This document shows, piece after piece, positions 16,869-25,858 of a DNA stretch of 64,000 bases (position 1 is the first letter of the stretch; every line of letters starts with the position of its first letter). Under the pieces are notes generated by a model, which saw only the letters and a program-made list of their open reading frames with translations, was not told the origin of the DNA and ran no database searches. The translations under genes and the position numbers were made by a program. The stretch spans positions 62,001 through 126,000 of the forward strand of contig JBLHLT010000001.1 of NCBI GenBank assembly GCA_047621325.1, written 5' to 3'. This DNA is from Bermanella sp047621325 (lineage in GTDB: Bacteria; Pseudomonadota; Gammaproteobacteria; Pseudomonadales; Oceanobacteraceae).

Positions 16869-18053
16869 TTAAAAAGCGGGAATGTCCGTTTGACTACGAC
16901 CCAAGATCAAGCCGTGTATGTCATAGGTGCCTTCGTATGTGTTGACTACTTCAAGGTTCATCATGTGGCGCATGATTGGGTATTCATCACTGATGCCATT
17001 ACCGCCTAACATGTCGCGGGCCATACGGGCGATGTCTAATGACTTGCCGCACGAGTTGCGTTTAATTAGCGAAATTAACTCAGGTGAAATGTTGGCACTG
17101 TCCATCAATTGCCCTGCACGATGACACGCCACCAAACCTAGGCTGATTTCCGTTTGCATGTTGGCTAATTTAGTTTGCACTAATTGCGTTGCGGCTAATG
17201 GGCGACCAAATTGTTTGCGCTCTAGGGTGTAATCTCTTGCGGTCAACCAACAGGTTTCGGCCGCGCCTAATGCGCCCCATGCGATGCCATAGCGGGCGTT
17301 ATTCAAACAGGAGAACGGGCCTTTTAGGCCGCTTACGTTGGGCAGTATTTGGTCGTCGCTCACCCGTACGTTATCCATCACGATTTCACCGGTTATGGAT
17401 GCGCGTAATGCCAGCTTGCCTTCTATTTTTGGGGTGGTTAAACCGGCCATGCCTTTTTCTAAAATAAAACCCCGAATTTTGCCGTCTTCGGTTTTGGCCC
17501 ACACCACAAACACATCGGCAATTGGGCTGTTGGTGATCCACATCTTGCTGCCTGTTAATACATAACCGCCGTCTACTTTTTTCGCTCGGCTTAACATGCC
17601 GTTAGGGTCTGAGCCGTGATCGGGTTCGGTTAAACCAAAACAACCAATCCATTCGCCACTGGCCATTTTAGGCAGATACTTTTCGCGCTGTGCTTCACTG
17701 CCAAAGGCATAAATGGGGTACATAACCAATGACGATTGCACGCTCATCATTGAGCGATAGCCTGAGTCGACTTTTTCGATTTCACGGGCAATGAGGCCAT
17801 AACTAATGTAATCGACACCTGCGCAGTCGTAACCTTTAATGGTGGAGCCTAATAGCCCCATGCTGCCCATTTCTTTAAAGATATTTATATCGGTTTCTTC
17901 TGCGCGATACGCCTGCTGAACACGGGGCAATAAGGTTTTTTGTGCATATTGGCGCGCGCTGTCCCGTGCCATTCGCTGCTCATCGCTGAGCATGCTTTCG
18001 ATTAAAAACGGGTCTTGCCAATCAACTTTTTGCCAGCTTGTCACGTGACTCAT
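16869..18053 (-). CDS. gcdH: Glutaryl-CoA dehydrogenase
   Basis: 394 aa, full length. GYRSMMSVQSSLVMYPIYAFG contains the Arg that binds the glutaryl carboxylate. FGLTEPDHGSDPNGM is the FAD/substrate loop, and the catalytic Glu lies in NTYEGTYDIHGLILGR; all are typical of glutaryl-CoA dehydrogenases rather than general acyl-CoA dehydrogenases. The enzyme oxidises and decarboxylates glutaryl-CoA to crotonyl-CoA in lysine and glutarate breakdown, passing electrons to ETF. It is first of a probable operon with the CoA transferase and is divergent from a LysR gene. The N-terminus lacks a targeting signal, as expected for a bacterial form. Confidence 0.95.
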   Translation of the reverse strand: MSHVTSWQKVDWQDPFLIESMLSDEQRMARDSARQYAQKTLLPRVQQAYRAEETDINIFKEMGSMGLLGSTIKGYDCAGVDYISYGLIAREIEKVDSGYRSMMSVQSSLVMYPIYAFGSEAQREKYLPKMASGEWIGCFGLTEPDHGSDPNGMLSRAKKVDGGYVLTGSKMWITNSPIADVFVVWAKTEDGKIRGFILEKGMAGLTTPKIEGKLALRASITGEIVMDNVRVSDDQILPNVSGLKGPFSCLNNARYGIAWGALGAAETCWLTARDYTLERKQFGRPLAATQLVQTKLANMQTEISLGLVACHRAGQLMDSANISPELISLIKRNSCGKSLDIARMARDMLGGNGISDEYPIMRHMMNLEVVNTYEGTYDIHGLILGRSQTDIPAF

Positions 18054-18116
18054 GAAGTTCTCCTAATCTGTCTGTTCAATTTAGCAAAGATTCACTATAA
18101 AAATAAAATATATGAT

Positions 18117-18152
18117 TTATATGTAATTAATATATTATTTATATACATATAA
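18117..18152. promoter_or_regulatory. Candidate LysR operator between gcdH and its regulator
   Basis: TTATATGTA (18117-18125) and TACATATAA (18144-18152) form a perfect 9-bp inverted repeat, centres 27 bp apart, in the AT-rich divergent promoter region. Position and symmetry suit a LysR site; AT richness raises the chance of coincidence. Confidence 0.4.
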
Positions 18153-18172
18153 AACGCCCAAGTGAGAACACG

Positions 18173-19042
18173 ATGGATCTTAGAAAGTTAGAGATTTTTG
18201 TGAGCGTGGCTCAGCATTTAAGCTTTAGCCAAGCGGCCCTTGCTCTGCACATGGCCCAGCCCGCGGTGAGTATTGCCATTCGCAAGCTAGAAGAAGAGTT
18301 CAATACCGTATTATTTGAACGTAACAACCGCACCATTCAGCTCACCAGTGAAGGGCAGCTCGCCCTAGATAAAGCCAAGGCCATTTTGCAGCAAGTCAAT
18401 GAGTTTAGTGCCAGCATGGGCAAGCTTGATGGCATTTTACGGGGGGAGTTAAACATTGCTTGCCCATCAATGCTGGCCACCTATTTTTTTCCTGATTTAC
18501 TTGGGGCGTTTTTAGGCGAACACACAGGGCTAACGGCGTCGATCAACCAAGCGGGTACACAAAAAATTCCAAGTATGATTTTACAAGACGAGGTGGAACT
18601 GGGTGTGATTAACCAAACCAGCTATCACCCCGACTTAGAAGTGATTCCCTTGGTATCTCAAAAAATTGTGTTATGCGTTAACGAGCAACATCCTCTTAAT
18701 CAACACAAGCGGGTTCACATCAAACAATTACACGATGTGCCTATGGCGCTGTATCAAAATGATTATTTTATTCGCCAGCAATTTGATAGCCAATGTCTAG
18801 CTCACAACATACAACCCGACATTCGTATGCAATCAAATTTTTTGCCGCTGCTCACCAGCATGGTGAAAAATAATTTTGCCGCAACCGTGGGGCTTGAGAT
18901 GATGCCGCAGCAAGAGCCCGGCATGGTGGGGCTTGAGTTATCACCCAAAATTGAATTAAACATGATGCTAGCATGGCGCAAAGGGCGTTTGATTTCGCGC
19001 GCGAATAAAGTGTTTATTGAGTGGTTAAAGGCGCGGGGTTAA
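18173..19042 (+). CDS. gcdR: LysR-family regulator, probably of the glutarate genes
   Basis: 289 aa. An N-terminal winged helix (MDLRKLEIFVSVAQHLSFSQAALALHMAQPAVSIAIRKLEEEF) is followed by a substrate-binding domain. It is transcribed divergently from gcdH with 119 bp between start codons, the usual layout for a LysR regulator and its target. By analogy with GcdR it would respond to glutarate; that assignment rests on context only. Confidence 0.85.
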   Translation: MDLRKLEIFVSVAQHLSFSQAALALHMAQPAVSIAIRKLEEEFNTVLFERNNRTIQLTSEGQLALDKAKAILQQVNEFSASMGKLDGILRGELNIACPSMLATYFFPDLLGAFLGEHTGLTASINQAGTQKIPSMILQDEVELGVINQTSYHPDLEVIPLVSQKIVLCVNEQHPLNQHKRVHIKQLHDVPMALYQNDYFIRQQFDSQCLAHNIQPDIRMQSNFLPLLTSMVKNNFAATVGLEMMPQQEPGMVGLELSPKIELNMMLAWRKGRLISRANKVFIEWLKARG

Positions 19043-19072
19043 TGACTAATTGAAAGCCCATCAAGGTTGGGG

Positions 19073-19432
19073 TTAACCTCGATGAATACGCTGTTCGATG
19101 TGTTGCATAAGAACAGGGTCCATGTGCATTTCGAATGCCGTCGATGCGGTTTTCACGGCGATGGCCACTAATAAACCTGTGAACATAATGCCACACCAAG
19201 CGATGATGATCGAAATTGTTTTAGTCGCTTTTTTAGTAGGCCGAATATCCCCATAACCCACGGTTAACGCTGTGATATACGCCCAATATAAAGAATCAAA
19301 CGGTTTCCAATTTTCGATTCGACCCACTATTAACCCCAGCGCAGAAATTAACACACACAAAACCGATAATATCGGCGCACCTAAAACAATGCCCCAGAAA
19401 AACAATTGAAAAAATGTAATTGAAAAATCCAT
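19073..19432 (-). CDS. Two-helix potassium channel protein
   Basis: 119 aa. Two membrane helices flank a pore loop with the K+ selectivity filter TVGYGD in YWAYITALTVGYGDIRP. There is no cytoplasmic RCK domain; the chain ends in a short charged tail. This is the minimal KcsA-like pore, which works as a tetramer in the inner membrane. It starts 25 bp after the Ca2+/Na+ antiporter gene on the same strand, so the two are probably cotranscribed. Confidence 0.9.
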   Translation of the reverse strand: MDFSITFFQLFFWGIVLGAPILSVLCVLISALGLIVGRIENWKPFDSLYWAYITALTVGYGDIRPTKKATKTISIIIAWCGIMFTGLLVAIAVKTASTAFEMHMDPVLMQHIEQRIHRG

Positions 19433-19457
19433 AAACCATACCTAACACGCTTACAAC

Positions 19458-20420
19458 TTAATGAGAGAAATACAGATAACTGATGCCAATATAAGACACA
19501 TACCCTAACAGCAAAAAGCCACCTTCTATTCGACCCAAACGACGACCCGTAAACAAAAACACATACAACAGCAGTGTCACTCCCAGCATGACCCATTGAT
19601 CAAATGCCGCAACACGTCCTTTTATTTCCATGGGTTGCACAATGGCTGAAATACCAAGAATACCTAACAGGTTAAAAATATTACTGCCAAGTACATTGCC
19701 GACGGCTACATCGGTATGTTTACGCAATGCCGCTATCACCGAGATAGTAAGCTCTGGGAGCGAGGTGCCCACTGCGACCAATGTCAGACCTATCATAGCT
19801 TGCGAAATGCCTAAGCCACTTGCGATACCAACCGCACCTTTAAGTAAAACCTGCGAGCCTGCAATCAATAAAATCAACCCGCCTATAATCTCAACGCTGG
19901 ACCATTTAGCCGATTTTGGAATCATTTGTATTTCAGCCGCTTCGGCTTCATGTAATGGCGGTAATGTCGATGAACTATTTTTTTCGGTGTAATACGCCCA
20001 AACCAAATAACCCAACAGCGCAATTAAAAACAGCGCCCCACCTAATAACGTAAAAAACCCTGCACTGGCGAACAGAACAAATGCAAAACTTGCCGCCGTC
20101 ACCACTAAGGCATCACGGCGAAGTGATATAGACGATACTGCGAGGGGGGTTATCGCGGCACAAATACCCAAAATTAAAAGGATATTCGCAATATTACTGC
20201 CAATCACATTACCAATAGCGATATCGGGCTGACCGCTTAACGTGGCATCTAACGACACAACCAGCTCAGGCATTGATGTGCCAAAACCCACAATCACTAA
20301 ACCAGATAAAAGTGGCGAAATATTTGCCCGCTTTGCAATGCCCAACGAGCCTCGAATCAATAGCTCACCGCCTGCCGTGAGCAGAGCCACTCCTATCAAA
20401 AGGTACAAAGTATTTAACAT
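19458..20420 (-). CDS. Calcium/sodium antiporter, YrbG/CaCA family
   Basis: 320 aa, about ten membrane helices in two inverted repeats. Each repeat carries the family signature: GFGTSMPELVVS with GNVIGSNIANILLILG in the first, AVGTSLPELTIS with GNVLGSNIFNLLGILG in the second. The acidic Glu residues of PEL bind the cation. The protein exchanges Ca2+ for Na+ or H+ at the inner membrane. It is first of a two-gene unit with the K+ channel gene. Confidence 0.94.
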   Translation of the reverse strand: MLNTLYLLIGVALLTAGGELLIRGSLGIAKRANISPLLSGLVIVGFGTSMPELVVSLDATLSGQPDIAIGNVIGSNIANILLILGICAAITPLAVSSISLRRDALVVTAASFAFVLFASAGFFTLLGGALFLIALLGYLVWAYYTEKNSSSTLPPLHEAEAAEIQMIPKSAKWSSVEIIGGLILLIAGSQVLLKGAVGIASGLGISQAMIGLTLVAVGTSLPELTISVIAALRKHTDVAVGNVLGSNIFNLLGILGISAIVQPMEIKGRVAAFDQWVMLGVTLLLYVFLFTGRRLGRIEGGFLLLGYVSYIGISYLYFSH

Positions 20421-20610
20421 TATTAATCTCTAGGGGTGATAGGAATAAGGTGACATATTCTAATTATACAACGATACCCAAATAATACGCCTGATAAGCG
20501 TAATTAATTCGCTTATATCGTCACACTATTCGATGCACACCTTACACCCGGAATATTAATACATTAAAAAGAAGTCTCTCCGCTTTCTCACACGATCAAC
20601 AGCACGACAA

Positions 20611-21000
20611 TCACAATGCAGATATATCTGCAAAGACAAGGTAATCGGTTATCTTGTTATTTTCTATTTCTAGAAATGTTGAAAAGAACACTGAATGCTC
20701 AGTCCCATTTAAACGCACATAATCAACATGACCAAAGCACGTGATTTTATCCACAGGCTTACCATCGTTAAAAAAAGTCTGTGAAAAAACATCTTCAATC
20801 GTATGGCGCATTGAATCAATGCTACCAAAAAAATCCCGATTGGCTTCTAAGATGGTTGATTTATTGGTTTCTGCTGGATAGTTACCGATTCTAAAGCGGG
20901 TATTATCTGCTATTTTATCATCTAGGTAGTCGACGTTTTTAGCGTCTACGGCTTGATAAAGTTCTGTTACTAATTGCTGCACGTGTTGTTGGTTCATCAT
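20611..21000 (-). CDS. NTF2/SnoaL-like small protein
   Basis: 129 aa. The sequence fits the cone-shaped NTF2-like fold: N-terminal helices (VQQLVTELYQAVDAKNVDYLDDKIADNTRFRIGN), then curved strands, ending DYLVFADIS. The family includes isomerases, dehydratases and ligand-binding proteins, so the substrate cannot be named. It lies 43 bp after the VOC gene on the same strand, and both may share a promoter. Confidence 0.78.
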   Translation of the reverse strand: MMNQQHVQQLVTELYQAVDAKNVDYLDDKIADNTRFRIGNYPAETNKSTILEANRDFFGSIDSMRHTIEDVFSQTFFNDGKPVDKITCFGHVDYVRLNGTEHSVFFSTFLEIENNKITDYLVFADISAL

Positions 21001-21043
21001 CTTGACTCTTTTATTAAAATGAATGGTTTAGGTAAATTGTGAT

Positions 21044-21505
21044 TTAACGTTTTCTTGAAATTTCCCCACTTTCACCGCCGTACATGTTTTTTTCTTGGGG
21101 TTTGTCACTGCTGTATTCTAAAAACTCAAATTGAAAACCGGCTGGGTCGTTGTAATAAACGGTTTTTCTATAAGGGTGGTCGCGCCCAGTGATATCGACT
21201 GTGAACCCTCGAGCGCTCAGCCTTGCAATCACACCGCTCAAGTCATCTACCACAAACCCTAAATGGGCAACGCCTGCTTGCACACTGCGCACGTCGCGAA
21301 TGTCACCCTGTGCGTTATCGTTTAGTGTCAGGTAATAGTCATCGTCACCTACGTGCAACCAATGCCGGTGCACCGCGGCCTCCCCTTTGCCCCAGACCAT
21401 CTCCCCTTCACCGCGCACTTTCCAATGGGGGAAAGCCGCTAACAAAAAGTCCAATGTGGGCTGAATGTCATTCATGACTAAGTTGGCGTGCTCTAATCGA
21501 ACCAT
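21044..21505 (-). CDS. VOC-family (glyoxalase-like) protein
   Basis: 153 aa with two beta-alpha-beta-beta-beta halves. Possible metal ligands are His in RLEHANL, His in RHWLHVG or VAHLGFVVDD, and Glu in FQFEFLEYS. Members include glyoxalases, dioxygenases and resistance proteins; no specific substrate is evident. It is divergent from a LysR gene (starts 132 bp apart), which is the likely regulator, with the NTF2-like gene downstream. Confidence 0.82.
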   Translation of the reverse strand: MVRLEHANLVMNDIQPTLDFLLAAFPHWKVRGEGEMVWGKGEAAVHRHWLHVGDDDYYLTLNDNAQGDIRDVRSVQAGVAHLGFVVDDLSGVIARLSARGFTVDITGRDHPYRKTVYYNDPAGFQFEFLEYSSDKPQEKNMYGGESGEISRKR

Positions 21506-21637
21506 GATGCTGTCTCCTGTGTTCTGGTGTGTTTACTGTAGGTTTAATGACGTAACAGAACAATATGGCTTTAAGTGGTTACTTTGTTGAGTTACTCTCA
21601 ACAAATAAGGCATTTACAACGTGAAAGGAGCCTGCTG

Positions 21638-22570
21638 ATGGAAAGCTTTAATGCCATACCTATCTTTATTGCGGTGGCGGATCATGGAGGGTTTTCCCGT
21701 GCAGCAAAGGTTTTGGGTATCTCGAAATCGGCCATCAGCAAGCGTATTTCATTATTAGAAGAGCAGCTGGGTGCCCGCCTATTTCATCGCACGACGCGCA
21801 AACTCAGCCTTACCGAAGCCGGTGAACGTTTTTATGAATACGCCGCACAAGCCAACCGAGCCGCACAACAAGCAGAAGATGCCGTTTATGAATTACAGGG
21901 GGAACCAAGAGGCACATTAAAAATTCAACTGCCCATGACACTGGGGCAAATGCACATTGCGCCGCTGATCCCTGCCTTTTTACGACGCTACCCTAATCTG
22001 CAAATCGATGTGGTGATGAATGACGGCCACATTAATTTAGTCGAGCAAGGGTTCGACATGGCCGTGCGAGCCGGTGACTTGCCGGATTCCAATTTAATTG
22101 CTCGCCCACTTGCACCGTTGCGCAGTGTGGTGTGCGTCGCGCCAAGTTATTTAGATGCATTTAAAAACGAGCACAAACAAACACTTGATCAACCACAACA
22201 ATTAGAGCTCGCCAATTGCCTTGTATACAGTTATTCGACGAATGGGGATGTTTGGCAATTTGATTCATCTAAAGACAAAACCAACAACCATAAAATTAAA
22301 GTGAGTGGTAACTATCGAGTCAACAACAGTGCTGCGTTAAAACAAGCCTTAATTGCAGGGATGGGGGTGGGTCGCCTACCTACTTTCATTGTGGGCGACG
22401 CCATTAAAACTGGCGAACTGATTCCGTTATTTTCAGATTACGCCATGCCAAGCAAAATCCTTTACGCTATTTATCCAGAACGTCATTATTTGCCCACAAA
22501 GGTGCGCGCGTTTTTAGATTATTTAATTGAAAACCTAGGCCAAGAGAGACCTTACTGGGATGACTTTTAA
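21638..22570 (+). CDS. LysR-family transcriptional regulator
   Basis: 310 aa from ATG 21638, chosen because AAAGGAG lies just upstream and the protein then begins with the canonical LysR start (MESFNAIPIFIAVADHGGFSRAAKVLGISKSAISKRISLLEEQLG). A longer frame from 21575 has no ribosome site. The effector domain is of the subgroup with GTLKIQLPMTLGQMHIAPLIPAFLRRYP and VRAGDLPDSNLIARPL. It is probably the regulator of the divergent VOC/NTF2 unit. Confidence 0.9.
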   Translation: MESFNAIPIFIAVADHGGFSRAAKVLGISKSAISKRISLLEEQLGARLFHRTTRKLSLTEAGERFYEYAAQANRAAQQAEDAVYELQGEPRGTLKIQLPMTLGQMHIAPLIPAFLRRYPNLQIDVVMNDGHINLVEQGFDMAVRAGDLPDSNLIARPLAPLRSVVCVAPSYLDAFKNEHKQTLDQPQQLELANCLVYSYSTNGDVWQFDSSKDKTNNHKIKVSGNYRVNNSAALKQALIAGMGVGRLPTFIVGDAIKTGELIPLFSDYAMPSKILYAIYPERHYLPTKVRAFLDYLIENLGQERPYWDDF

Positions 22571-22593
22571 TCATCCAGTTTGGCTGTTAAGCG

Positions 22594-22917
22594 TTATGCC
22601 AGCGATTTAAAATCAGTGCCCTGATGCCCTAGTAACCGAAACCGAATACCAAAATACGTCACGGGCCCTGTCATCTCAAAAACAATGGATGAGGTGAACG
22701 GCGTGACGATAAACACATCATCGGGTTGCGCAACATTAATAATTAGGTCAACACAATTGTCCGGCACACTGCGATAGTGATACGAGCCATTAGGCACATT
22801 CAACTGCCAAAAAACTTGCACCCACTGATTTAAAGGCGTCGATGGCATAAAGGTTAAATAGAGATCATCAATACCAACGCGACCTTGGCAAGGGTTGTAA
22901 TCAATATCTAACGGCAT
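22594..22917 (-). pseudogene. Truncated AraC-type regulator: sensor part only
   Basis: 107 aa matching the N-terminal (DUF6597-like) part of AraC-type factors: LYLTFMPSTPLNQWVQVFWQLNVPNGSYHYRSVPDNCVD and GPVTYFGIRFRLLGHQG. Such proteins usually run to about 270 aa with two helix-turn-helix motifs at the C-terminus. Here the frame stops before any DNA-binding part, and no AraC-like HTH is visible in the following bases. It may be a remnant, or a freestanding ligand-binding domain. It is 29 bp downstream of the aldehyde dehydrogenase gene. Confidence 0.65.
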
Positions 22918-22946
22918 ACATTAAACCCCTTTTATCGCACCTGTAT

Positions 22947-24368
22947 TTACTCATCTACATGAATGGCTTTTAGCTCCACGTATTCATGTAAGCCTTCGTC
23001 GCCAAATTCACGACCATTACCGCTTTGCTTCATGCCGCCAAACGGCGCTTCTATATTGTAGCGGCCACCATTTACATACACCATGCCAGCGTCCATTTGT
23101 TTGGCGATATCCAAACCCAATGTTTTATCTTTTGCAAAGACAGATGCCGCTAACCCATACACGGTGTCGTTGGCGATGGCGATACCTTCTTCAAGTTCAG
23201 TGTATTCAATTATGCAAATCACGGGGCCAAATATTTCTTCGCGGGCAATGACCATATCATTGCTCACGTTTGCGAAAATGGTGGGTGACACATAAAAGCC
23301 TTTATCAATGCCCGCTGGTTTTTCTAAACCACCCGTGACCAACATGGCGCCTTCTTTTATGCCGCGCTCAATATAATTTAACACTCGTTGCTGTTGTGCC
23401 TTACTGACCATTGGGCCCATAAAGGCATCTGAGCCACTGCCGATCACCACGGCTTCGGCTTTTTGTTTCGCTAACGCTATCACCTCTTTTACGATATCCG
23501 TATGCACTAACCAGCGGCTGTAAGCCGTGCAGGTTTGCCCCGTATTAATCAATACGTCATCAATGCCATATTGCACCGCGGCGTCTATGTCACAGCCTTT
23601 GTCGATAATTAACGGTGACTTACCGCCTAACTCTTGCACCACTCGTTTTACATTTTGTGCGGCGTTTTGTGCGATATGTATGCCCGCTCGGGTTGAGCCG
23701 GTAAATGAAATTAATTGAATATCAGGGTGGCTCGACAAAGCCGCACCTACTTCTGGGCCAGTGCCTGGCACAAGATTAAAGACGCCGTTTGGTAAACCAA
23801 TGTCATCACAGGCTTTGGCCACAATAAAATCTTGCAGTGAGGTTTGCTCGGATGGTTTTACAATCATGGTACAGCCTGCGGCCAGCGCTGGTGCCATTTT
23901 TCCCACCAATTGATTCAGCGGATAATTCCAAGGGCTGATGAGTGCACACACGCCAATAGGTTGTTTTAATATTTGCGCATTGCCGATGGTTTTAATGTCG
24001 TCCATTAATTTTGTGCGGCTAACGTAGCTTTCTAAAATATCAAGTTGTTCGTCCACTTGTACGTCACCTGCCAAATGCAATGGCATGCCCATTGAAATAC
24101 TCATGGATAACGCTAGTTCATCGCGGTATTCGCGTAACTTATCCACTAATTTTTGTATCATCCCAGCGCGATAGTCACTGCTGGTTTTTGACCATGTTTT
24201 AAATGCTGCACGCGCGGCAATGACGGCTGCATCAACATCTTCTTTTGTGCCCATCACCACATTGGCACACACATTTTCTGTGGCCGGGTTAATAACGTCA
24301 AAGGTTTGTTGGCCGGTAGAGTTGACCCATTGGCCATTAATATACAGTTGTGAATAATCTTTCATCAT
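22947..24368 (-). CDS. NAD(P)-dependent aldehyde dehydrogenase
   Basis: 473 aa. The catalytic Cys is in LINTGQTCTAYSR, the general-base Glu in VVQELGGKSPLII, the cofactor region is FTGSTRAGIHIA, and the C-terminal EEIFGPVICI is typical. It starts nine bp after the FAD oxidoreductase gene, on the same strand. The two could oxidise an amine to an aldehyde and then to an acid, as PuuB and PuuC do for gamma-glutamylputrescine. No PuuA or PuuD homologue is in the window, so the substrate is unsettled. Confidence 0.93.
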   Translation of the reverse strand: MMKDYSQLYINGQWVNSTGQQTFDVINPATENVCANVVMGTKEDVDAAVIAARAAFKTWSKTSSDYRAGMIQKLVDKLREYRDELALSMSISMGMPLHLAGDVQVDEQLDILESYVSRTKLMDDIKTIGNAQILKQPIGVCALISPWNYPLNQLVGKMAPALAAGCTMIVKPSEQTSLQDFIVAKACDDIGLPNGVFNLVPGTGPEVGAALSSHPDIQLISFTGSTRAGIHIAQNAAQNVKRVVQELGGKSPLIIDKGCDIDAAVQYGIDDVLINTGQTCTAYSRWLVHTDIVKEVIALAKQKAEAVVIGSGSDAFMGPMVSKAQQQRVLNYIERGIKEGAMLVTGGLEKPAGIDKGFYVSPTIFANVSNDMVIAREEIFGPVICIIEYTELEEGIAIANDTVYGLAASVFAKDKTLGLDIAKQMDAGMVYVNGGRYNIEAPFGGMKQSGNGREFGDEGLHEYVELKAIHVDE

Positions 24369-24377
24369 TATTTCCTG

Positions 24378-25769
24378 TTACGAGATCACCGATTCCAACA
24401 CATTACAAATAGCGACGACACATTTGCGCTTCCATTTTGGCGAGGTTAAATCCGCTAATACTGTGTCTTCATAGGCGAGCATTTTATTTAGGGTTTTATA
24501 GGTTAACCAGCGAATGGGTTCTGGCTCCCATTTTTTTAATGCGCTTATCGGCTGATTGTTTTTAACCCAAGGTTGCTGCGTATGTATGGTTTGTTTATTT
24601 AATATTAAATCGGCTAGCGTGCGCCCAGCCAAGTTGGTGGCCCCCACGCCCTCACCTAAATAGCCACCGGCTAACGCAATACCTTGCGTGCGATCACATA
24701 ACATGTGCGGATGAAAACGTCTTGGTAAAGCAAGATTACCGCCCCAAGAGTGGCTTACTTTGATATTGCGTTTTTTTAATACGGGAAAACATTCATGCAG
24801 TAAATTCAAACGCAGTGCCATCTCTGTTTGGGTATGGGTAAAGTCGTGGCGTAAACGCCCTCCAAAACTGTAACCACCACGGGCACCAAAGACCAAACGG
24901 TTATCCGCCGTGCGCTGTCCATAACTAATTAGACGTGACGACTCACTAAACGCTTGGCCTTTTTCTAACCCTATTTCATCCCAAATTTCTTGTGATAAGG
25001 GTTCGGTGGCGATCATTAAACTGTAAACCGCCAGCTGGTATTGATCGATCGGTTTAAGTTGTGTGCCGTAAGCTTCAACTGCAGGTACAACCCATTTGGC
25101 TTTTATACTGGCGCTGTGGGTTTTCACTTCACCGCTTTGCCATTGCATAACCGGGGAGTTTTCATAAATGGTGATGCCTTTACTCTCAAGGCATTGAGCT
25201 AAACCCATGACTAATTTAGCGGGCTGGATCGTCGCCACGTGAGGGCTAAACATGGCGCCTTGCGCTTTTGGCATTTTGAGGTGTTGATCTAACTGGTTTT
25301 TATTAAGCCAAGTAAAATCCTGTTCGCTGTAATCATTCTGTTTATAGTCGGCCAGTTCTTGTTGCAACCGCTGGCTTTGTTCTGGGTAACGCGCGGCACA
25401 ATATAAAACACCGCCTTTTTTCAAATCGCAGTGAATATTTTCTTTTACGCAAATGCGCGCGACTTCATCAGGGATATCATGAATTAAGTGATGGCTTACT
25501 TGACGCTCAGCTTGTGTATGATGTTTAAGTAAGTCGTCGGCCCCAGCAATTTCTCCCATAAGCCAGCCGCCATTTCGACCGGATGCACCAAAACCCACGT
25601 GTTTGGCTTCAACAATAGCAATGCTTAAATTTGGCTGGGCTTGGTTTAAATAATAGGCTGTCCATAAACCCGTGAAACCTGCGCCAATGATGACCACATC
25701 TACGGTTAAATCCTGCTGCAATACTGGGCGAGGGGTATGTGTTACTTGTTCCATCCATAAACTGATCAT
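24378..25769 (-). CDS. FAD-dependent amine oxidoreductase, PuuB-like
   Basis: 463 aa. The FAD motif VVIIGAGFTGLWTAYYL starts near residue 25, followed by GFGASGRNGGWLMGE. LVFGARGGYSFGGR and the C-terminal GGYLGEGVGATNLAGRTL are typical of DAO-family enzymes of this group. It is upstream of, and nine bp from, the aldehyde dehydrogenase gene, so an amine-to-acid route is likely. A second, distinct homologue lies at 4865-6169. The regulator is probably the NTF2-AraC gene 89 bp upstream on the same strand. Confidence 0.9.
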   Translation of the reverse strand: MISLWMEQVTHTPRPVLQQDLTVDVVIIGAGFTGLWTAYYLNQAQPNLSIAIVEAKHVGFGASGRNGGWLMGEIAGADDLLKHHTQAERQVSHHLIHDIPDEVARICVKENIHCDLKKGGVLYCAARYPEQSQRLQQELADYKQNDYSEQDFTWLNKNQLDQHLKMPKAQGAMFSPHVATIQPAKLVMGLAQCLESKGITIYENSPVMQWQSGEVKTHSASIKAKWVVPAVEAYGTQLKPIDQYQLAVYSLMIATEPLSQEIWDEIGLEKGQAFSESSRLISYGQRTADNRLVFGARGGYSFGGRLRHDFTHTQTEMALRLNLLHECFPVLKKRNIKVSHSWGGNLALPRRFHPHMLCDRTQGIALAGGYLGEGVGATNLAGRTLADLILNKQTIHTQQPWVKNNQPISALKKWEPEPIRWLTYKTLNKMLAYEDTVLADLTSPKWKRKCVVAICNVLESVIS

Positions 25770-25858
25770 GCATCACCTGTTTTTAACACTCATAAAGAAT
25801 ACTCAGACTCTAACAAACACCGCTTAATAAAACCTAGTTGCGTGCACGCACGGATTTT

